From Schumannella soli (GTDB taxonomy: Bacteria; Actinomycetota; Actinomycetes; Actinomycetales; Microbacteriaceae), in NCBI RefSeq assembly GCF_006517435.1, contig NZ_VHQG01000002.1:1072799-1136798 (forward strand): a stretch of DNA of 64,000 bases. The letters are read 5' to 3'. The notes under the pieces are model-generated. The model was not told the DNA's origin and did no database searches. It saw nothing but the letters and a program-made list of their open reading frames with translations. The position numbers and the translations under genes are program-made. Below, piece by piece: positions 10,374 to 19,142 of the stretch; positions within the stretch are counted from its first letter, which is position 1, and each line of letters opens with the position of its first letter.

Positions 10374-11056
10374 CGCTCGCCGGCGTCGGCGGCGTCGACG
10401 GGAGACAGCGACGACGGCTCGGCCGGTGCTCCCGTCGCCGGTGCGCCGGACGTCGGGACCGGCGCCGCGGAGCGCGCGACACCCCGCCGATCCGCCCGGC
10501 GTCCGAACGCCGGAGGGTAGGCGCGCCAGAGCGCGAGGGTCAGCAGGGTCGCGACGACGACCTTGATCGCGTCGCCCGGGACGAACAGCAGGCTGCCGAG
10601 CGCGGTGGCCCCGAGCGGCAGCCCGGTCAGCGCCGCCTGCACCGGGATGCCGATCGCGTAGATGACGACGATCCCGCCGACGACCGCGCCGAGTGCGACG
10701 CGCCACCAGGCGAGCGCCCCGCGCCCGCTGTAGGCGAGGAGGCCGGTGACGAACGCTCCGGGCAGCCAGCCGAGCAGGTAGCCGGCGCTGAAGCCGACGA
10801 ACACCGACGGGCCGCCGAATCCCCCGGACAGGAGAGGGAGGCCGACGAGCACCAGCACCTCGAACACGGCGACCGCGGCGAGTCCGCGCAGCGGCCCCAG
10901 CACGGCCCCGGCGAGGATCACGCCGAGCGTCTGTGCCGTGATCGGCACGAGACCGGGGAGCTGGATGGGGGCGATGAGCCCGAGCGCGGCGATGATCGCG
11001 GCGAAGACGGCGATGCGCGCGATGTCGCGCGTGTCGAAGCGGGGGGACCGGGCCAT
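10370..11056 (-). CDS. bioY: Biotin transporter substrate-binding component BioY (copy 1)
   Basis: 228-residue membrane protein of the BioY family, the S component that binds biotin. Six hydrophobic helices are visible; conserved parts are LGLIAPIQLPGLVPITAQTL near residue 25 and GFSAGYLLGWLPGAF near 90. The last 35 residues are a hydrophilic Ala/Pro-rich tail. The ATG at 11056 has a GAGGAG ribosome site. First gene of bioY-bioM-bioN, transcribed divergently from a BioQ-type repressor whose operators lie in the 86-base gap, so repression by biotin status is likely. Confidence 0.92.
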   Translation of the reverse strand: MARSPRFDTRDIARIAVFAAIIAALGLIAPIQLPGLVPITAQTLGVILAGAVLGPLRGLAAVAVFEVLVLVGLPLLSGGFGGPSVFVGFSAGYLLGWLPGAFVTGLLAYSGRGALAWWRVALGAVVGGIVVIYAIGIPVQAALTGLPLGATALGSLLFVPGDAIKVVVATLLTLALWRAYPPAFGRRADRRGVARSAAPVPTSGAPATGAPAEPSSLSPVDAADAGER

Positions 11057-11101
11057 GGCAGCTCCTCGGGTTCGGGGTCGGGGGGTGTCGGGCACGCCTC
11101 C

Positions 11102-11130
11102 TGAACAGCGTTCACCTGAACGGCGTTCAC
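11102..11130. promoter_or_regulatory. Two tandem BioQ-type operators
   Basis: TGAAC-N3-GTTCA occurs twice (11102-11114 and 11117-11129), each a perfect palindrome and each followed by C, with centres 15 bases apart. The known BioQ boxes of Corynebacterium and Mycobacterium have the form TGAAC-N3-GTTAC. The pair lies between divergent bioY and bioQ and directly abuts the bioQ -10, so a bound repressor would block both genes. Confidence 0.85.
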
Positions 11131-11136
11131 TATAGT
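11131..11136 (+). promoter_or_regulatory. bioQ -10 element
   Basis: TATAGT lies 6 bases before the bioQ ATG at 11143 and directly next to the second operator. The short spacing suggests a leaderless transcript. Confidence 0.6.
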
Positions 11137-11142
11137 GAGGGC

Positions 11143-11832
11143 ATGCCCGTCGACCGCAACTCCGCGCGTCACGATCGCGACGCCGTCATCGGCACGGCCC
11201 TCGCTCTCCTCGACGAGCACGGCCTGCCCGAGCTCACGATGCGCCGACTCGCCGCCGCCCTCGGCGTGCAGCCGAGCGCGCTCTACTGGCACGTCGAGAA
11301 CAAGCAGACCCTGCTCGCCGCGGTCGCCGACCGTATCCTCGCCGCGGCCCGTCCGTCGCCGCCGTCCGACGCCGACTGGCGCACGGCGACGCTCGCCGAG
11401 GTGGAGGCCGTGCGCGACGCCGTGCTCGCCTTCCGCGACGGGGCCGAGGTCGTGCTCAGCACCCGCGCGCTCGGGCTGGGAGCCGACGCCGCGCACGAGC
11501 GCCTCCGCTCGGCCCTCAGCCCGCGCCACGACTCCCCGGTCGCCGGAGTCGTCGCGACGGCGCTGCTCGACCTGGTGCTGGGCGACGCCGTGCTCGTGCA
11601 GCAGCGCGCACACGCCGACGTCCTCGGCGTCACCAGCTCCCGCGTCGGGCTCGATCCGGAACACTCCGACGCCTCCGCCGATGCTCCCGTCGACGCGGTG
11701 CTGCTCGGCGCCGAGCTGATGCTCGCCGGGCTCGAGCTGCGCTCGACGCAGCCCGGGCGAGCGCAGGGCGGGAGTCCCGATCGCGCCGCGCGAGCGGAGC
11801 CGGTCACGCTGGGCACGGGGATGAGCGCATGA
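11143..11832 (+). CDS. bioQ: TetR-family repressor, BioQ-like
   Basis: 229-residue TetR-type regulator. The N-terminal helix-turn-helix covers about residues 14-55 (LTMRRLAAALGVQPSALYWHVENKQTLL); the rest is a helical effector domain ending in a low-complexity Gly/Arg/Ala tail. It is flanked by bioY genes on both sides and faces two BioQ-type operators, so its likely job is repression of biotin uptake. In Corynebacterium and Mycobacterium BioQ proteins control biotin genes in the same way. The stop overlaps the ATG of the second bioY (ATGA), so repressor and transporter are made together. Confidence 0.85.
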   Translation: MPVDRNSARHDRDAVIGTALALLDEHGLPELTMRRLAAALGVQPSALYWHVENKQTLLAAVADRILAAARPSPPSDADWRTATLAEVEAVRDAVLAFRDGAEVVLSTRALGLGADAAHERLRSALSPRHDSPVAGVVATALLDLVLGDAVLVQQRAHADVLGVTSSRVGLDPEHSDASADAPVDAVLLGAELMLAGLELRSTQPGRAQGGSPDRAARAEPVTLGTGMSA

Positions 11833-12473
11833 GCGGCGCCTCGCCGAGGCTCGTGCTCGCCGACCGCGTCATCCGGCGATCCCTCGGCGTCGACGTCCTG
11901 CTCGTCGTCGGGGCCGTGCTGCTCACCGCGCTGCTCGCTCAGGCCTCCATCCCGCTGCCGATCGTGCCCATCACCGGCCAGACGCTCGCCGTGCTGCTCG
12001 TCGGCGCGAGCCTCGGCGCCGCCCGCGGAGCGATCGCGATGATCCTCTACGCCGCTCTCGGCGCCGCCGGCGCGCCCGTGTTCAGCGGTCTCAGCTCGGG
12101 CGTGCACGTGCTCACCGGGCCCAGCGGCGGCTTCATCGTCAGCTATGTCGCGTCGGCGGCGTTCGTCGGATGGCTCTCCGAGCACGAATGGGATCGCCGG
12201 CGACTGCGCGCGCTGCTCACCTTCCTCGCCGGCACGGTCGTCACCTTCGCGATCGGCGTCCCCTGGCTCTACGCCTCGTTCACGGCCCTCGGGCCCGCAG
12301 CCTGGAGCGGCATCGCCGACACCCCGTTCCAGGCGGCGCTCCTGAGCGGACTCGTGCCGTTCATCCCCGGCGGGATCGTGAAGGCGGGCATCGCGGCGCT
12401 GCTGATCCCCCTCTGCTGGCGCGGAGCCGACGCCCTCGCCGCCCGGCGCGAACGCCGCCTCGCCGCGGCCTGA
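11829..12473 (+). CDS. bioY: Biotin transporter component BioY (copy 2)
   Basis: 214-residue BioY family membrane protein with about six hydrophobic helices. It shows the family signature IPLPIVPITGQTLAVLLVG near residue 38 and GPSGGFIVSYVASAAFVGWL near 97, closer to the classical BioY pattern than copy 1. It is clearly divergent in sequence from copy 1, so the two are not a recent duplication. Translationally coupled to bioQ by an ATGA overlap. It has no ATPase or T component of its own and could share BioMN or work alone, as some BioY proteins do. Confidence 0.9.
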   Translation: MSGASPRLVLADRVIRRSLGVDVLLVVGAVLLTALLAQASIPLPIVPITGQTLAVLLVGASLGAARGAIAMILYAALGAAGAPVFSGLSSGVHVLTGPSGGFIVSYVASAAFVGWLSEHEWDRRRLRALLTFLAGTVVTFAIGVPWLYASFTALGPAAWSGIADTPFQAALLSGLVPFIPGGIVKAGIAALLIPLCWRGADALAARRERRLAAA

Positions 12474-12558
12474 CTCACCGCGACCGGCGTGCTCCGCATG
12501 CAGGAGAGCCCTGCACCTCAGCGGTACGGGGCTCTCGCTCGTCGCGGGTGCGCGTCGA

Positions 12559-12888
12559 TCAGATGCTGAATCCGATCGCGCGCATCATGTCGCGGCCGTC
12601 GTCGGTGATGCGCTCGGGACCCCACGGCGGCATCCACACCCAGTTGATCCGGAAGCGCTCGACGATGCCGTCGAGCGACTGACCGACCTGCTCCTCGATC
12701 ACATCGGTCAGCGGGCAGCCCGCCGACGTCAGCGTCATCGAGATGATCAGCGCGTCGTTCTCGTCATCCCAGGCCAGGTCGTAGACGAGGCCGAGGTCGA
12801 CGATGTTGACCCCGAGCTCGGGGTCGATCACGTTCTTCAGCCCCTCTTCGACGTCGTCGAAGAGCTTCGGCTCGAGAGCAGTGGGCAT
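12559..12888 (-). CDS. sufT: MIP18/SufT family Fe-S maturation protein
   Basis: 109-residue protein of the DUF59/MIP18 family. It has the family motifs DPELGVNIVDLGLVY (residues 22-36) and TSAGCPL with conserved C58. SufT proteins help deliver or maintain Fe-S clusters in target proteins. It is the last gene of the suf operon, 47 bases after sufC, with a GAGGAGG ribosome site. Confidence 0.9.
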   Translation of the reverse strand: MPTALEPKLFDDVEEGLKNVIDPELGVNIVDLGLVYDLAWDDENDALIISMTLTSAGCPLTDVIEEQVGQSLDGIVERFRINWVWMPPWGPERITDDGRDMMRAIGFSI

Positions 12889-12935
12889 TCCGGCCTCCTC
12901 GGGGATCTCGATCGGCGGTAGCGGTGCGCCGGAGC

Positions 12936-13694
12936 TTACGCCTGGGCGGTGAGGTAGCGGTCGTAGCCCTCGTCCTCGAGGCGGTCGGCCAGCTCGCGGC
13001 CGCCCTCCTCCGCGACGCGGCCGTTCACGAAGACGTGCACGTGCGTGGGCTGGATGTAGCGCAGGATGCGCGTGTAGTGCGTGATCAGCAGCACGCCGAG
13101 ATCGCTGGTCTCGTGGGCGCGGTTGACGCCCTCGGAGACGATCTTGAGCGCATCCACGTCGAGGCCCGAATCGGTCTCGTCGAGCACCGCGAAGCGCGGC
13201 TTGAGCAGCTCGAGCTGCAGGATCTCGTGACGCTTCTTCTCGCCGCCCGAGAAGCCCTCGTTGACGTTGCGCGCCGAGAAGGACTTGTCCATGCGCAGCT
13301 GGTCCATGTGCTCGTTGACCGTCTTGGCCCAGCCGCGGATCGCCGGCGCCTCGCCGTCGATCGCGGTCTTGGCGGTGCGCAGGAAGTTCGCGACCGTGAC
13401 ACCCGGGATCTCGACCGGGTACTGCATCGCGAGGAAGAGACCGGCGCGGGCGCGCTCGTCGACGCTCATCGCCAGCACGTCCTCGCCGTCGAGGGTGATG
13501 GTGCCGCCGTCGACGTTGTAGCGCGGGTGGCCGGCGATCGTGTACGCGAGGGTCGACTTGCCCGAGCCGTTGGGGCCCATGATCGCGTGGATCCCGCCGC
13601 TCTCGATCGTCAGGTCGACGCCCTTGAGGATCGGCTTCGTGCCCTGGTCGGTCTCGATGCTGACCTGGAGGTCGCGGATCTCGAGGGTGCTCAT
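12936..13694 (-). CDS. sufC: Fe-S cluster assembly ATPase SufC
   Basis: 252-residue ABC-type ATPase of the SufBCD scaffold. Walker A is GPNGSGKST (residues 40-48), the signature FSGGEKKRHEILQ is the SufC form, and Walker B is FAVLDETDSGLD. It drives conformational change of SufBD during cluster assembly. Start ATG 13694 has an AAGGAAG ribosome site and follows the Rieske gene by 23 bases. A longer reading to 13859 overlaps the Rieske gene and is not used. Confidence 0.95.
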   Translation of the reverse strand: MSTLEIRDLQVSIETDQGTKPILKGVDLTIESGGIHAIMGPNGSGKSTLAYTIAGHPRYNVDGGTITLDGEDVLAMSVDERARAGLFLAMQYPVEIPGVTVANFLRTAKTAIDGEAPAIRGWAKTVNEHMDQLRMDKSFSARNVNEGFSGGEKKRHEILQLELLKPRFAVLDETDSGLDVDALKIVSEGVNRAHETSDLGVLLITHYTRILRYIQPTHVHVFVNGRVAEEGGRELADRLEDEGYDRYLTAQA

Positions 13695-13717
13695 GCTTCT
13701 TCCTTGCTGCTTCTGAT

Positions 13718-14044
13718 TCAGACCGCGAGCTTCTGGCTCGGATCGATGTACACGTCGCCGTCGACGATCTCGACGGCGAAGACGGGGACCGGCTCGTAGG
13801 CCGGGAGGGTGAGGGGCTTGCCGGTCGTCAGCTCGAACTTGGAGCCGTGCGCCCAGCACTCGAGGGTGTCGCCCTCGACGAAGCCCTCGGCGAGCGAGAT
13901 GTCGCCGTGCGTGCAGGTGTCGCCGATCGCGTGCACCGTGCCCGACGAGTCGAGCACCACGGCGATCGCGATGCCCTCGACGACGACGCGATGCGCTTCG
14001 TCCTGGCTCAGCTCGTCGAGCGCCAGAACGCGGGTCGAGGTCAT
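13718..14044 (-). CDS. Rieske [2Fe-2S] ferredoxin-like protein of the suf operon
   Basis: 108 residues with an intact Rieske site: C44-x-H46 (CTHG) and C63-x2-H66 (CWAH). This is the small ferredoxin type (non-heme iron oxygenase ferredoxin family), soluble and without a membrane anchor. ATG 14044 overlaps the sufD stop (ATGA) and sufC follows, so it is made with the Suf scaffold. It may supply electrons for cluster assembly or be an early recipient of clusters; actinobacterial suf operons often hold this gene but its partner is not known from sequence. Confidence 0.9.
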   Translation of the reverse strand: MTSTRVLALDELSQDEAHRVVVEGIAIAVVLDSSGTVHAIGDTCTHGDISLAEGFVEGDTLECWAHGSKFELTTGKPLTLPAYEPVPVFAVEIVDGDVYIDPSQKLAV

Positions 14045-15225
14045 GCCCCCGCCTTCGACGCCGGAGCGAGACCCGCGCCGCGCGCGAGCTCGGCCTCGAT
14101 GTCGGCCGCGAGGCGTTCCTCGAGCTCGGGGATGCCGATGCGCTGCACGATCTCCATGAGGAAGCCGGCGACGACGAGACGGCGGGCCGTCTCCTCGGTG
14201 ATGCCGCGCGCCTGCAGGTAGAACAGCTGCTCGTCGTCGAAGCGTCCGGTCGCGCTCGCGTGACCGGCGCCGGCGATGTCGCCGGTCTCGATCTCGAGGT
14301 TCGGGATGCTGTCGGCGCGGGTGCCGTCGGTCAGCACGAGGTTCTGGTTCTTCTCGTAGCTGTCGGTGCCGGTCGCGTCGGGTCCGATGAGCACGTCGCC
14401 GATCCAGACCGTGCGCGCACCCTGCCCCTGCAGCGCGCCCTTGTAGAGCACGTCGCCCTTGGTGTCCTGGCCCTCGTGGAACAGGTACACCTGCGACTCG
14501 AGGTGCTGGCCCGCGTCCGAGAAGGCGAGACCGTAGAGCGCGGTCTCCGAGCCCTGCCCGGCGAGACGCACCGACGGGTTGACGCGCACGACGCCGCCGC
14601 CGAAGGAGACGACGATGTGCTTGAGGGTGGCGCGCTCGCCGACGACCGCCTGATGGGCCGCGGCGTGCACCGCGTCGTCCTCCCACTGCTGCACCGTGAT
14701 GACGGTCAGCGTGGCGCGGTCGCGCACGATGATCTCGACGTTCTGAGCGAGCGCCGCCGTGCCGCTGTGGTCGAGCACCACGGTCGCGACGCTGTCGGGC
14801 AGCGCCTCGATCACGATGTGGTCGTTGCCGTGCAGTCCGGCGCCGAGACCACGCAGGCGCGCGATGAGCGGCTCGGAGAGCACCTCGCCGGCCGGGATGC
14901 GCACGTGCAGCCCGGTCTCACTGCGCTTCCAGGCGATCGCGCTGGGCAGGTCCTCCGGGCGGAAGATCTCGCCGCGCGCGGCGTCGTCGCCCGTCACGAG
15001 GACGCCGGCGGCCTCGAGGGCCGACAGGTCGTACTCAACGGCGCCCGAGGTCTCCTCGTCGGCGAACAGCGGCGCGAGGCGCGCGGTGTCCGACAGCTTC
15101 CAGTTGACCTCGCGCCCGCTGGGCGTGCCGAAGTCGGCCGGGTCGAAGGAGGTCGGACGCTCCGAGCGCGTCTGGATCGGCGCCGCCGATCCGGGGGTGG
15201 ACGGGGCGGTGTCGACCAGGGTCAT
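14041..15225 (-). CDS. sufD: Fe-S cluster assembly protein SufD
   Basis: 394-residue member of the SufBD beta-helix family. The N-terminal 60 residues are variable; the C-terminal part has the family ending [19 protein letters not shown] and [11 protein letters not shown]. SufD pairs with SufB on the SufC dimer. The ATG at 15225 overlaps the sufB stop (ATGA) and its own stop overlaps the Rieske ATG, so sufB-sufD-Rieske are coupled. Confidence 0.93.
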   Translation of the reverse strand: MTLVDTAPSTPGSAAPIQTRSERPTSFDPADFGTPSGREVNWKLSDTARLAPLFADEETSGAVEYDLSALEAAGVLVTGDDAARGEIFRPEDLPSAIAWKRSETGLHVRIPAGEVLSEPLIARLRGLGAGLHGNDHIVIEALPDSVATVVLDHSGTAALAQNVEIIVRDRATLTVITVQQWEDDAVHAAAHQAVVGERATLKHIVVSFGGGVVRVNPSVRLAGQGSETALYGLAFSDAGQHLESQVYLFHEGQDTKGDVLYKGALQGQGARTVWIGDVLIGPDATGTDSYEKNQNLVLTDGTRADSIPNLEIETGDIAGAGHASATGRFDDEQLFYLQARGITEETARRLVVAGFLMEIVQRIGIPELEERLAADIEAELARGAGLAPASKAGA

Positions 15226-16640
15226 CCGACGCTGCCTTCCATGCTCATCTCGATGAGCTTGTTCAGTTCCAGGGCGTACTCCATCGGCAGCTCGCGCGCG
15301 ATCGGCTCGATGAAGCCGCGCACGATCATCGCCATGGCCTCGTCTTCGGGCATGCCGCGCGACTGCAGGTAGAAGAGCTGCTCCTCGCTCACACGCGACA
15401 CGGTCGCCTCGTGGCCGAGCTGCACGTCATCCACGCGGATGTCGATGGCCGGGTAGGTGTCCGAGCGCGAGATCGTGTCGACCAGCAGCGCGTCGCAGCG
15501 CACCGTGTTGGCGGCGTGGTGGGCGCCGGCATCCACGCGCACCTCTCCCCGGTAGCCGGCACGGCCGCCGCCGCGGGCGATCGACTTCGAGACGATCGAC
15601 GACGTCGTGTACGGCGCCATGTGGATCATCTTCGCGCCGGCGTCCTGGTGCTGGCCGGGGCCCGCGAAGGCCACCGAGAGGGTCTCGCCCTTGGCGTGCT
15701 CGCCCGCGAGGAAGATCGACGGGTACTTCATCGTCACCTTCGAGCCGATGTTGCCGTCGATCCACTCCATGGTCGCGCCCTCGTGCGCGATCGCGCGCTT
15801 CGTGACCAGGTTGTAGACGTTGTTCGACCAGTTCTGGATCGTCGTGTAGCGCACGCGGGCGTTCTTCTTCACGATGATCTCGACGACGGCCGAGTGCAGC
15901 GAGTCGGACTTGTAGATCGGGGCGGTGCAGCCCTCGATGTAGTGCACGTAGCTGCCCTCGTCGGCGATGATCAGCGTGCGCTCGAACTGGCCCATGTTCT
16001 CGGTGTTGATGCGGAAGTAGGCCTGCAGCGGGATCTCGACGTGCACGCCCTTGGGCACGTAGACGAACGATCCGCCCGACCAGACGGCCGTGTTCAGCGC
16101 AGCGAACTTGTTGTCGCCCGAGGGGATGACCGAGCCGAAGTACTCCTCGAAGAACTCCGGGTGCTCCTTGAGCGCCGTGTCGGTGTCCATGAAGATGACG
16201 CCCTGCGCCTCCAGATCCTCCTGGATCTGGTGGTAGACGACCTCGGACTCGTACTGCGCCGCGACACCGGCGACGAGGCGCTTGCGCTCGGCCTCGGGGA
16301 TGCCCAGGCGGTCGTAGGTGTTGCGGATGTCCTCGGGCAGGTCCTCCCACGACTGGGCCTGCTTCTCCGTCGACCGCACGAAGTACTTGATGTTGTCGAA
16401 GTCGATGCCGCTGAGGTCGGCGCCCCAGGTGGGCATCGGCTTGCGGTGGAAGATGCTGAGCGCCTTGAGGCGGTTCTTGGTCATCCACTCCGGTTCGCTC
16501 TTGAGCGCGGAGATCTCGCTGACGATCTGGTCGGAGAGACCGCGCTTGGCGATCGCGCCGGCGGCGTCGGAGTCGGCCCACCCGAATTCGTACTGGCCGA
16601 GAGAGGCCAGTTCGGGTCGGTCGATGAGCACATCGGACAT
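15222..16640 (-). CDS. sufB: Fe-S cluster assembly protein SufB
   Basis: 472-residue SufB, the scaffold subunit where the cluster forms. Conserved blocks are [40 protein letters not shown] (a conserved Cys in the core) and [20 protein letters not shown]. Length is normal. ATG 16640 has an AGGT ribosome site 7 bases away. It is the first gene of the operon; no SufR-like regulator precedes it and no cysteine desulfurase (sufS) or sufU follows, unlike many suf operons. Confidence 0.96.
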   Translation of the reverse strand: MSDVLIDRPELASLGQYEFGWADSDAAGAIAKRGLSDQIVSEISALKSEPEWMTKNRLKALSIFHRKPMPTWGADLSGIDFDNIKYFVRSTEKQAQSWEDLPEDIRNTYDRLGIPEAERKRLVAGVAAQYESEVVYHQIQEDLEAQGVIFMDTDTALKEHPEFFEEYFGSVIPSGDNKFAALNTAVWSGGSFVYVPKGVHVEIPLQAYFRINTENMGQFERTLIIADEGSYVHYIEGCTAPIYKSDSLHSAVVEIIVKKNARVRYTTIQNWSNNVYNLVTKRAIAHEGATMEWIDGNIGSKVTMKYPSIFLAGEHAKGETLSVAFAGPGQHQDAGAKMIHMAPYTTSSIVSKSIARGGGRAGYRGEVRVDAGAHHAANTVRCDALLVDTISRSDTYPAIDIRVDDVQLGHEATVSRVSEEQLFYLQSRGMPEDEAMAMIVRGFIEPIARELPMEYALELNKLIEMSMEGSVG

Positions 16641-16804
16641 GGGTTACCTCGTTTCTGCCGAAGCGGACTGTCCTGTCCGTGTCGGTGCGTCAGGCTGCGC
16701 GGGGTTCCGGTGCGCAGACGCGGGATTCAGGAGCCGATCTCGACCGGGGCAGCGGAGCCTCGTCCGGAGCAGCGGACCGAGCGACGACGCTCCTGAACTC
16801 ACCA

Positions 16805-16810
16805 AGTCTA
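16805..16810 (-). promoter_or_regulatory. Possible suf operon -10 element
   Basis: TAGACT on the minus strand, about 165 bases upstream of sufB in the 211-base gap to ctaA. No convincing -35 is seen. The remaining gap shows no ORF or repeat. Confidence 0.3.
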
Positions 16811-16851
16811 CAGGGCGCGGAGCCGTGACGCAGGCGACTGGTCGGCCGGGT

Positions 16852-17820
16852 TCAGGATGCCGCGACCGGCTCAGCGGCGCGCGTCGGCGCCGTGGGGATG
16901 TCGCGCACCGCGAAGAGGCGGGTGTCGGTGTCGAGCAGCACGCGCAGGGCGCCGATCCAGACCAGCGACGCGCCGACCAGGTGCAGGGCGACCTGCCACT
17001 CCGGGAGGCCCGTGAGCGCCTGCACGGCGCCGAGCGCGCCCTGCAGCAGCGTCACGACGACGAAGGCGAGCGCCCGACCGCGCGCGAGCGGGTAGCCGCG
17101 CAGCACGACGAGCAGGGCGATGCCGAGCACGAGCACCGCCGTGCCGAGCACGGCGTGGACGAGCGTGACCGACTCCCAGTGGAACGGCATCCGCGTCACC
17201 TCCTGCGAGTCGCCGGAGTGCGGTCCCGACCCGGTCACGAGGGTGCCGACGAGGATGAGCACGAGCGTCGCGGCGACGAGCGTCCACGCCAGCGTGCGGG
17301 CGGCGCGCGGCGCGCGCGGCGGATTCTCGTGCCGGAGCCCGGCACGGGCGCGATGCCAGGTGAGCGTCGCCGTCGTGAGCAGTCCGATCGCGAGCACGAA
17401 GTGCACGGCGACCATCCACGGACTCAGCTTGAACAGCACGGTGAAGCCGCCGGCGACCGCGTTGGCGACGACGAGCCAGAACTGCGACCAGGCGAGGCGG
17501 GTCAGCACGCGGTCGCGCGGGCGCTGCAGGCGCGCCGCGATGATCGCCCAGCCGACGGCGACGATGAGCAGGCCCGTCAGCATCCGGTTCGTCTGCTCGA
17601 TGAGGAGGTGGATCGAGTCGGGCACGAGCTGGATGACGCTCTGCCCGTCGCAGGTCGGCCAGGTCGGGCAGCCGAGCCCGGATCCGGTGACGCGCACGAC
17701 TCCCCCGCCGAGCACGATCAGCACGCTCACCACGAGTGCCGCCGTGGTGCCCCAGCGCAGGGCGCGAGGGCCGAGCTGCCAGCGGGACGCCGCCCAGCCG
17801 AGCGGGGTCATGATCCTCAT
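16852..17820 (-). CDS. ctaA: Heme A synthase (COX15/CtaA)
   Basis: 322-residue polytopic membrane protein, eight predicted helices, of the CtaA/COX15 family, which oxidises the C8 methyl of heme O to make heme A. The conserved segments VLGGGVVRVTGSGLGCPTWP and the histidine in IHLLIEQTNRM are present, as is a second half with HAVLGTAVL and a late His in ALHLVGASLVW. A cysteine pair (CPTWPTC) sits in the first loop. It follows ctaB by 13 bases. ATG 17820 is preferred over 17811 because GGAG lies 7 bases upstream. Confidence 0.92.
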   Translation of the reverse strand: MRIMTPLGWAASRWQLGPRALRWGTTAALVVSVLIVLGGGVVRVTGSGLGCPTWPTCDGQSVIQLVPDSIHLLIEQTNRMLTGLLIVAVGWAIIAARLQRPRDRVLTRLAWSQFWLVVANAVAGGFTVLFKLSPWMVAVHFVLAIGLLTTATLTWHRARAGLRHENPPRAPRAARTLAWTLVAATLVLILVGTLVTGSGPHSGDSQEVTRMPFHWESVTLVHAVLGTAVLVLGIALLVVLRGYPLARGRALAFVVVTLLQGALGAVQALTGLPEWQVALHLVGASLVWIGALRVLLDTDTRLFAVRDIPTAPTRAAEPVAAS

Positions 17821-17833
17821 CTCCGCGCTCCGA

Positions 17834-18769
17834 TCAGAACGGGATGGGCAGGTGCACGAGCGGGTCGATGCCCACCGCGAGGAAGACGAGCGTGAGGTAG
17901 CTGATGCTGGCGTGGAAGACGCGCATCGGCTTGATCTCGGCGCCGCGCACCGCGCGGCTGTAGAGCTTGTGCGACTCGACGACGAACCAGGCGCCCGAGG
18001 CGAGCGCGACGACGCCGTAGATCATGCCCATCTGCGCGAGCGGCACGAGCAGCAGCGAGCAGGCGACGGTCGCCCAGGCGTAGAGCACGACCTGCAGCCC
18101 GACCGCGGTCCCCCCGCGCACGACGCCGAGCATCGGAACCGACACGGCGGCGTAGTCGGCCTTGTAGCGCATCGAGAGCGGCCAGTAGTGCGGCGGAGTC
18201 CAGAGGAACACGATGCCGAACAGGATGACCGGCGCCCAGTCGAGCGAGCCGGTCACGGCGGCCCAGCCGATCAGCACGGGCATGCAGCCGGCGGCGCCGC
18301 CCCAGACGATGTTCTGCGGCGTGCGGCGCTTGAGCCAGAGCGTGTAGACGAAGACGTAGAACAGGATCGCGACGACCGAGAGCGCGGCGGCGAGCCAGTT
18401 CATGAGCAGGCCGAGCCAGATGGTCGAGCCGATGCCGGTCGCCCAGGCGAAGACCAGGGCCTCGCGCGGCGACAGCTCGCCGGTGACGAGGGGGCGCTTC
18501 TTCGTGCGCTCCATCACCTTGTCGATGTCGCGGTCGATATAGCAGTTGAAGGCGTTCGCCGAGGCCGCCGACAGCGATCCGCCGACGAGGGTGCCGAGCA
18601 GCAGCCAGAGATTCGGGATGCCCTGCGCGGCCAGGATCATGACCGGCGCGGTCGTGACGAGCAGCAGCTCGATCACGCGGGGCTTGGTCAGTGCGACGTA
18701 GGCCTTGATCTTGCGGCGGACGCCGATCCTCTCGAGCTGCGGGCTCGCGGACTCGGCGACAGGCTGCAT
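17834..18769 (-). CDS. ctaB: Protoheme IX farnesyltransferase (heme O synthase)
   Basis: 311-residue UbiA-family prenyltransferase that adds a farnesyl group to heme B to make heme O. The first Asp-rich motif is [22 protein letters not shown] and the second loop reads [13 protein letters not shown]; nine hydrophobic helices are seen. The first gene of ctaB-ctaA on the minus strand, with a GAGG ribosome site before ATG 18769. Its product feeds CtaA, and the SURF1 gene at 6405 serves the same oxidase. Confidence 0.94.
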   Translation of the reverse strand: MQPVAESASPQLERIGVRRKIKAYVALTKPRVIELLLVTTAPVMILAAQGIPNLWLLLGTLVGGSLSAASANAFNCYIDRDIDKVMERTKKRPLVTGELSPREALVFAWATGIGSTIWLGLLMNWLAAALSVVAILFYVFVYTLWLKRRTPQNIVWGGAAGCMPVLIGWAAVTGSLDWAPVILFGIVFLWTPPHYWPLSMRYKADYAAVSVPMLGVVRGGTAVGLQVVLYAWATVACSLLLVPLAQMGMIYGVVALASGAWFVVESHKLYSRAVRGAEIKPMRVFHASISYLTLVFLAVGIDPLVHLPIPF

Positions 18770-19142
18770 GGTTCCTCAGACGTGTGACGTGCGGGTGCCG
18801 CGCCGCCGGCGAAAGCGAGGCGACGACTCTGGCGGTGCGCCGGGGTGAGACGGCGCGACAGGACAGGAGTCTACGTGACGACGCGCGGGTCGGATGCGGG
18901 GCCGCGCGGGCGAAGCATGCTGTATATACAACCATGTACACGTCTCCTGGACGCGGGCTCCGATTCGGCAGCGAGCGGGGTCGCCGGTCTAGGATCGGGA
19001 CTGCTCGCCGGTGCCGATGCCGACCCGTGCGTTGTCGCCCGCTTCCTGTGGTTCGACGCGGCGCGCAGAGCTCGGCGAGACGATTTCCACCCGTGGCGCC
19101 GCGATGCAGCGTCGCGAACCTAACGAAGGGTCACACTCCACC
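18770..19142. other. Divergent regulatory gap between ctaB and tkt
   Basis: A 373-base gap without a supported gene. It holds a possible ctaB -10 (TAGACT on the minus strand, 18868-18873), a possible tkt -10 (TAGGAT, 18990-18995) and, between them, a small AT-rich island (18916-18940) with the palindrome TGTATATACA. In-frame extensions of tkt into this gap (ATG at 19011 or 19104) have no homologous beginning. Confidence 0.5.
18921..18930. promoter_or_regulatory. Palindrome TGTATATACA, possible operator
   Basis: A perfect 10-bp palindrome followed after four bases by TGTACA (18935-18940), in a short AT-rich island within otherwise GC-rich DNA between divergent ctaB and tkt. It could bind a regulator for either gene; no regulator gene is adjacent. 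Confidence 0.4.

Noticed and set aside
11102-11130. Tandem GAAC/GTTC palindromes as LexA SOS boxes
   Set aside because: The spacer is 3 bases rather than the 4 of actinobacterial LexA boxes, and the genes on both sides are biotin uptake, so BioQ is the better reading.
19011-19142. N-terminal extension of transketolase from ATG 19011 or 19104
   Set aside because: The added residues have no match to transketolases, and the region holds promoter-like elements.
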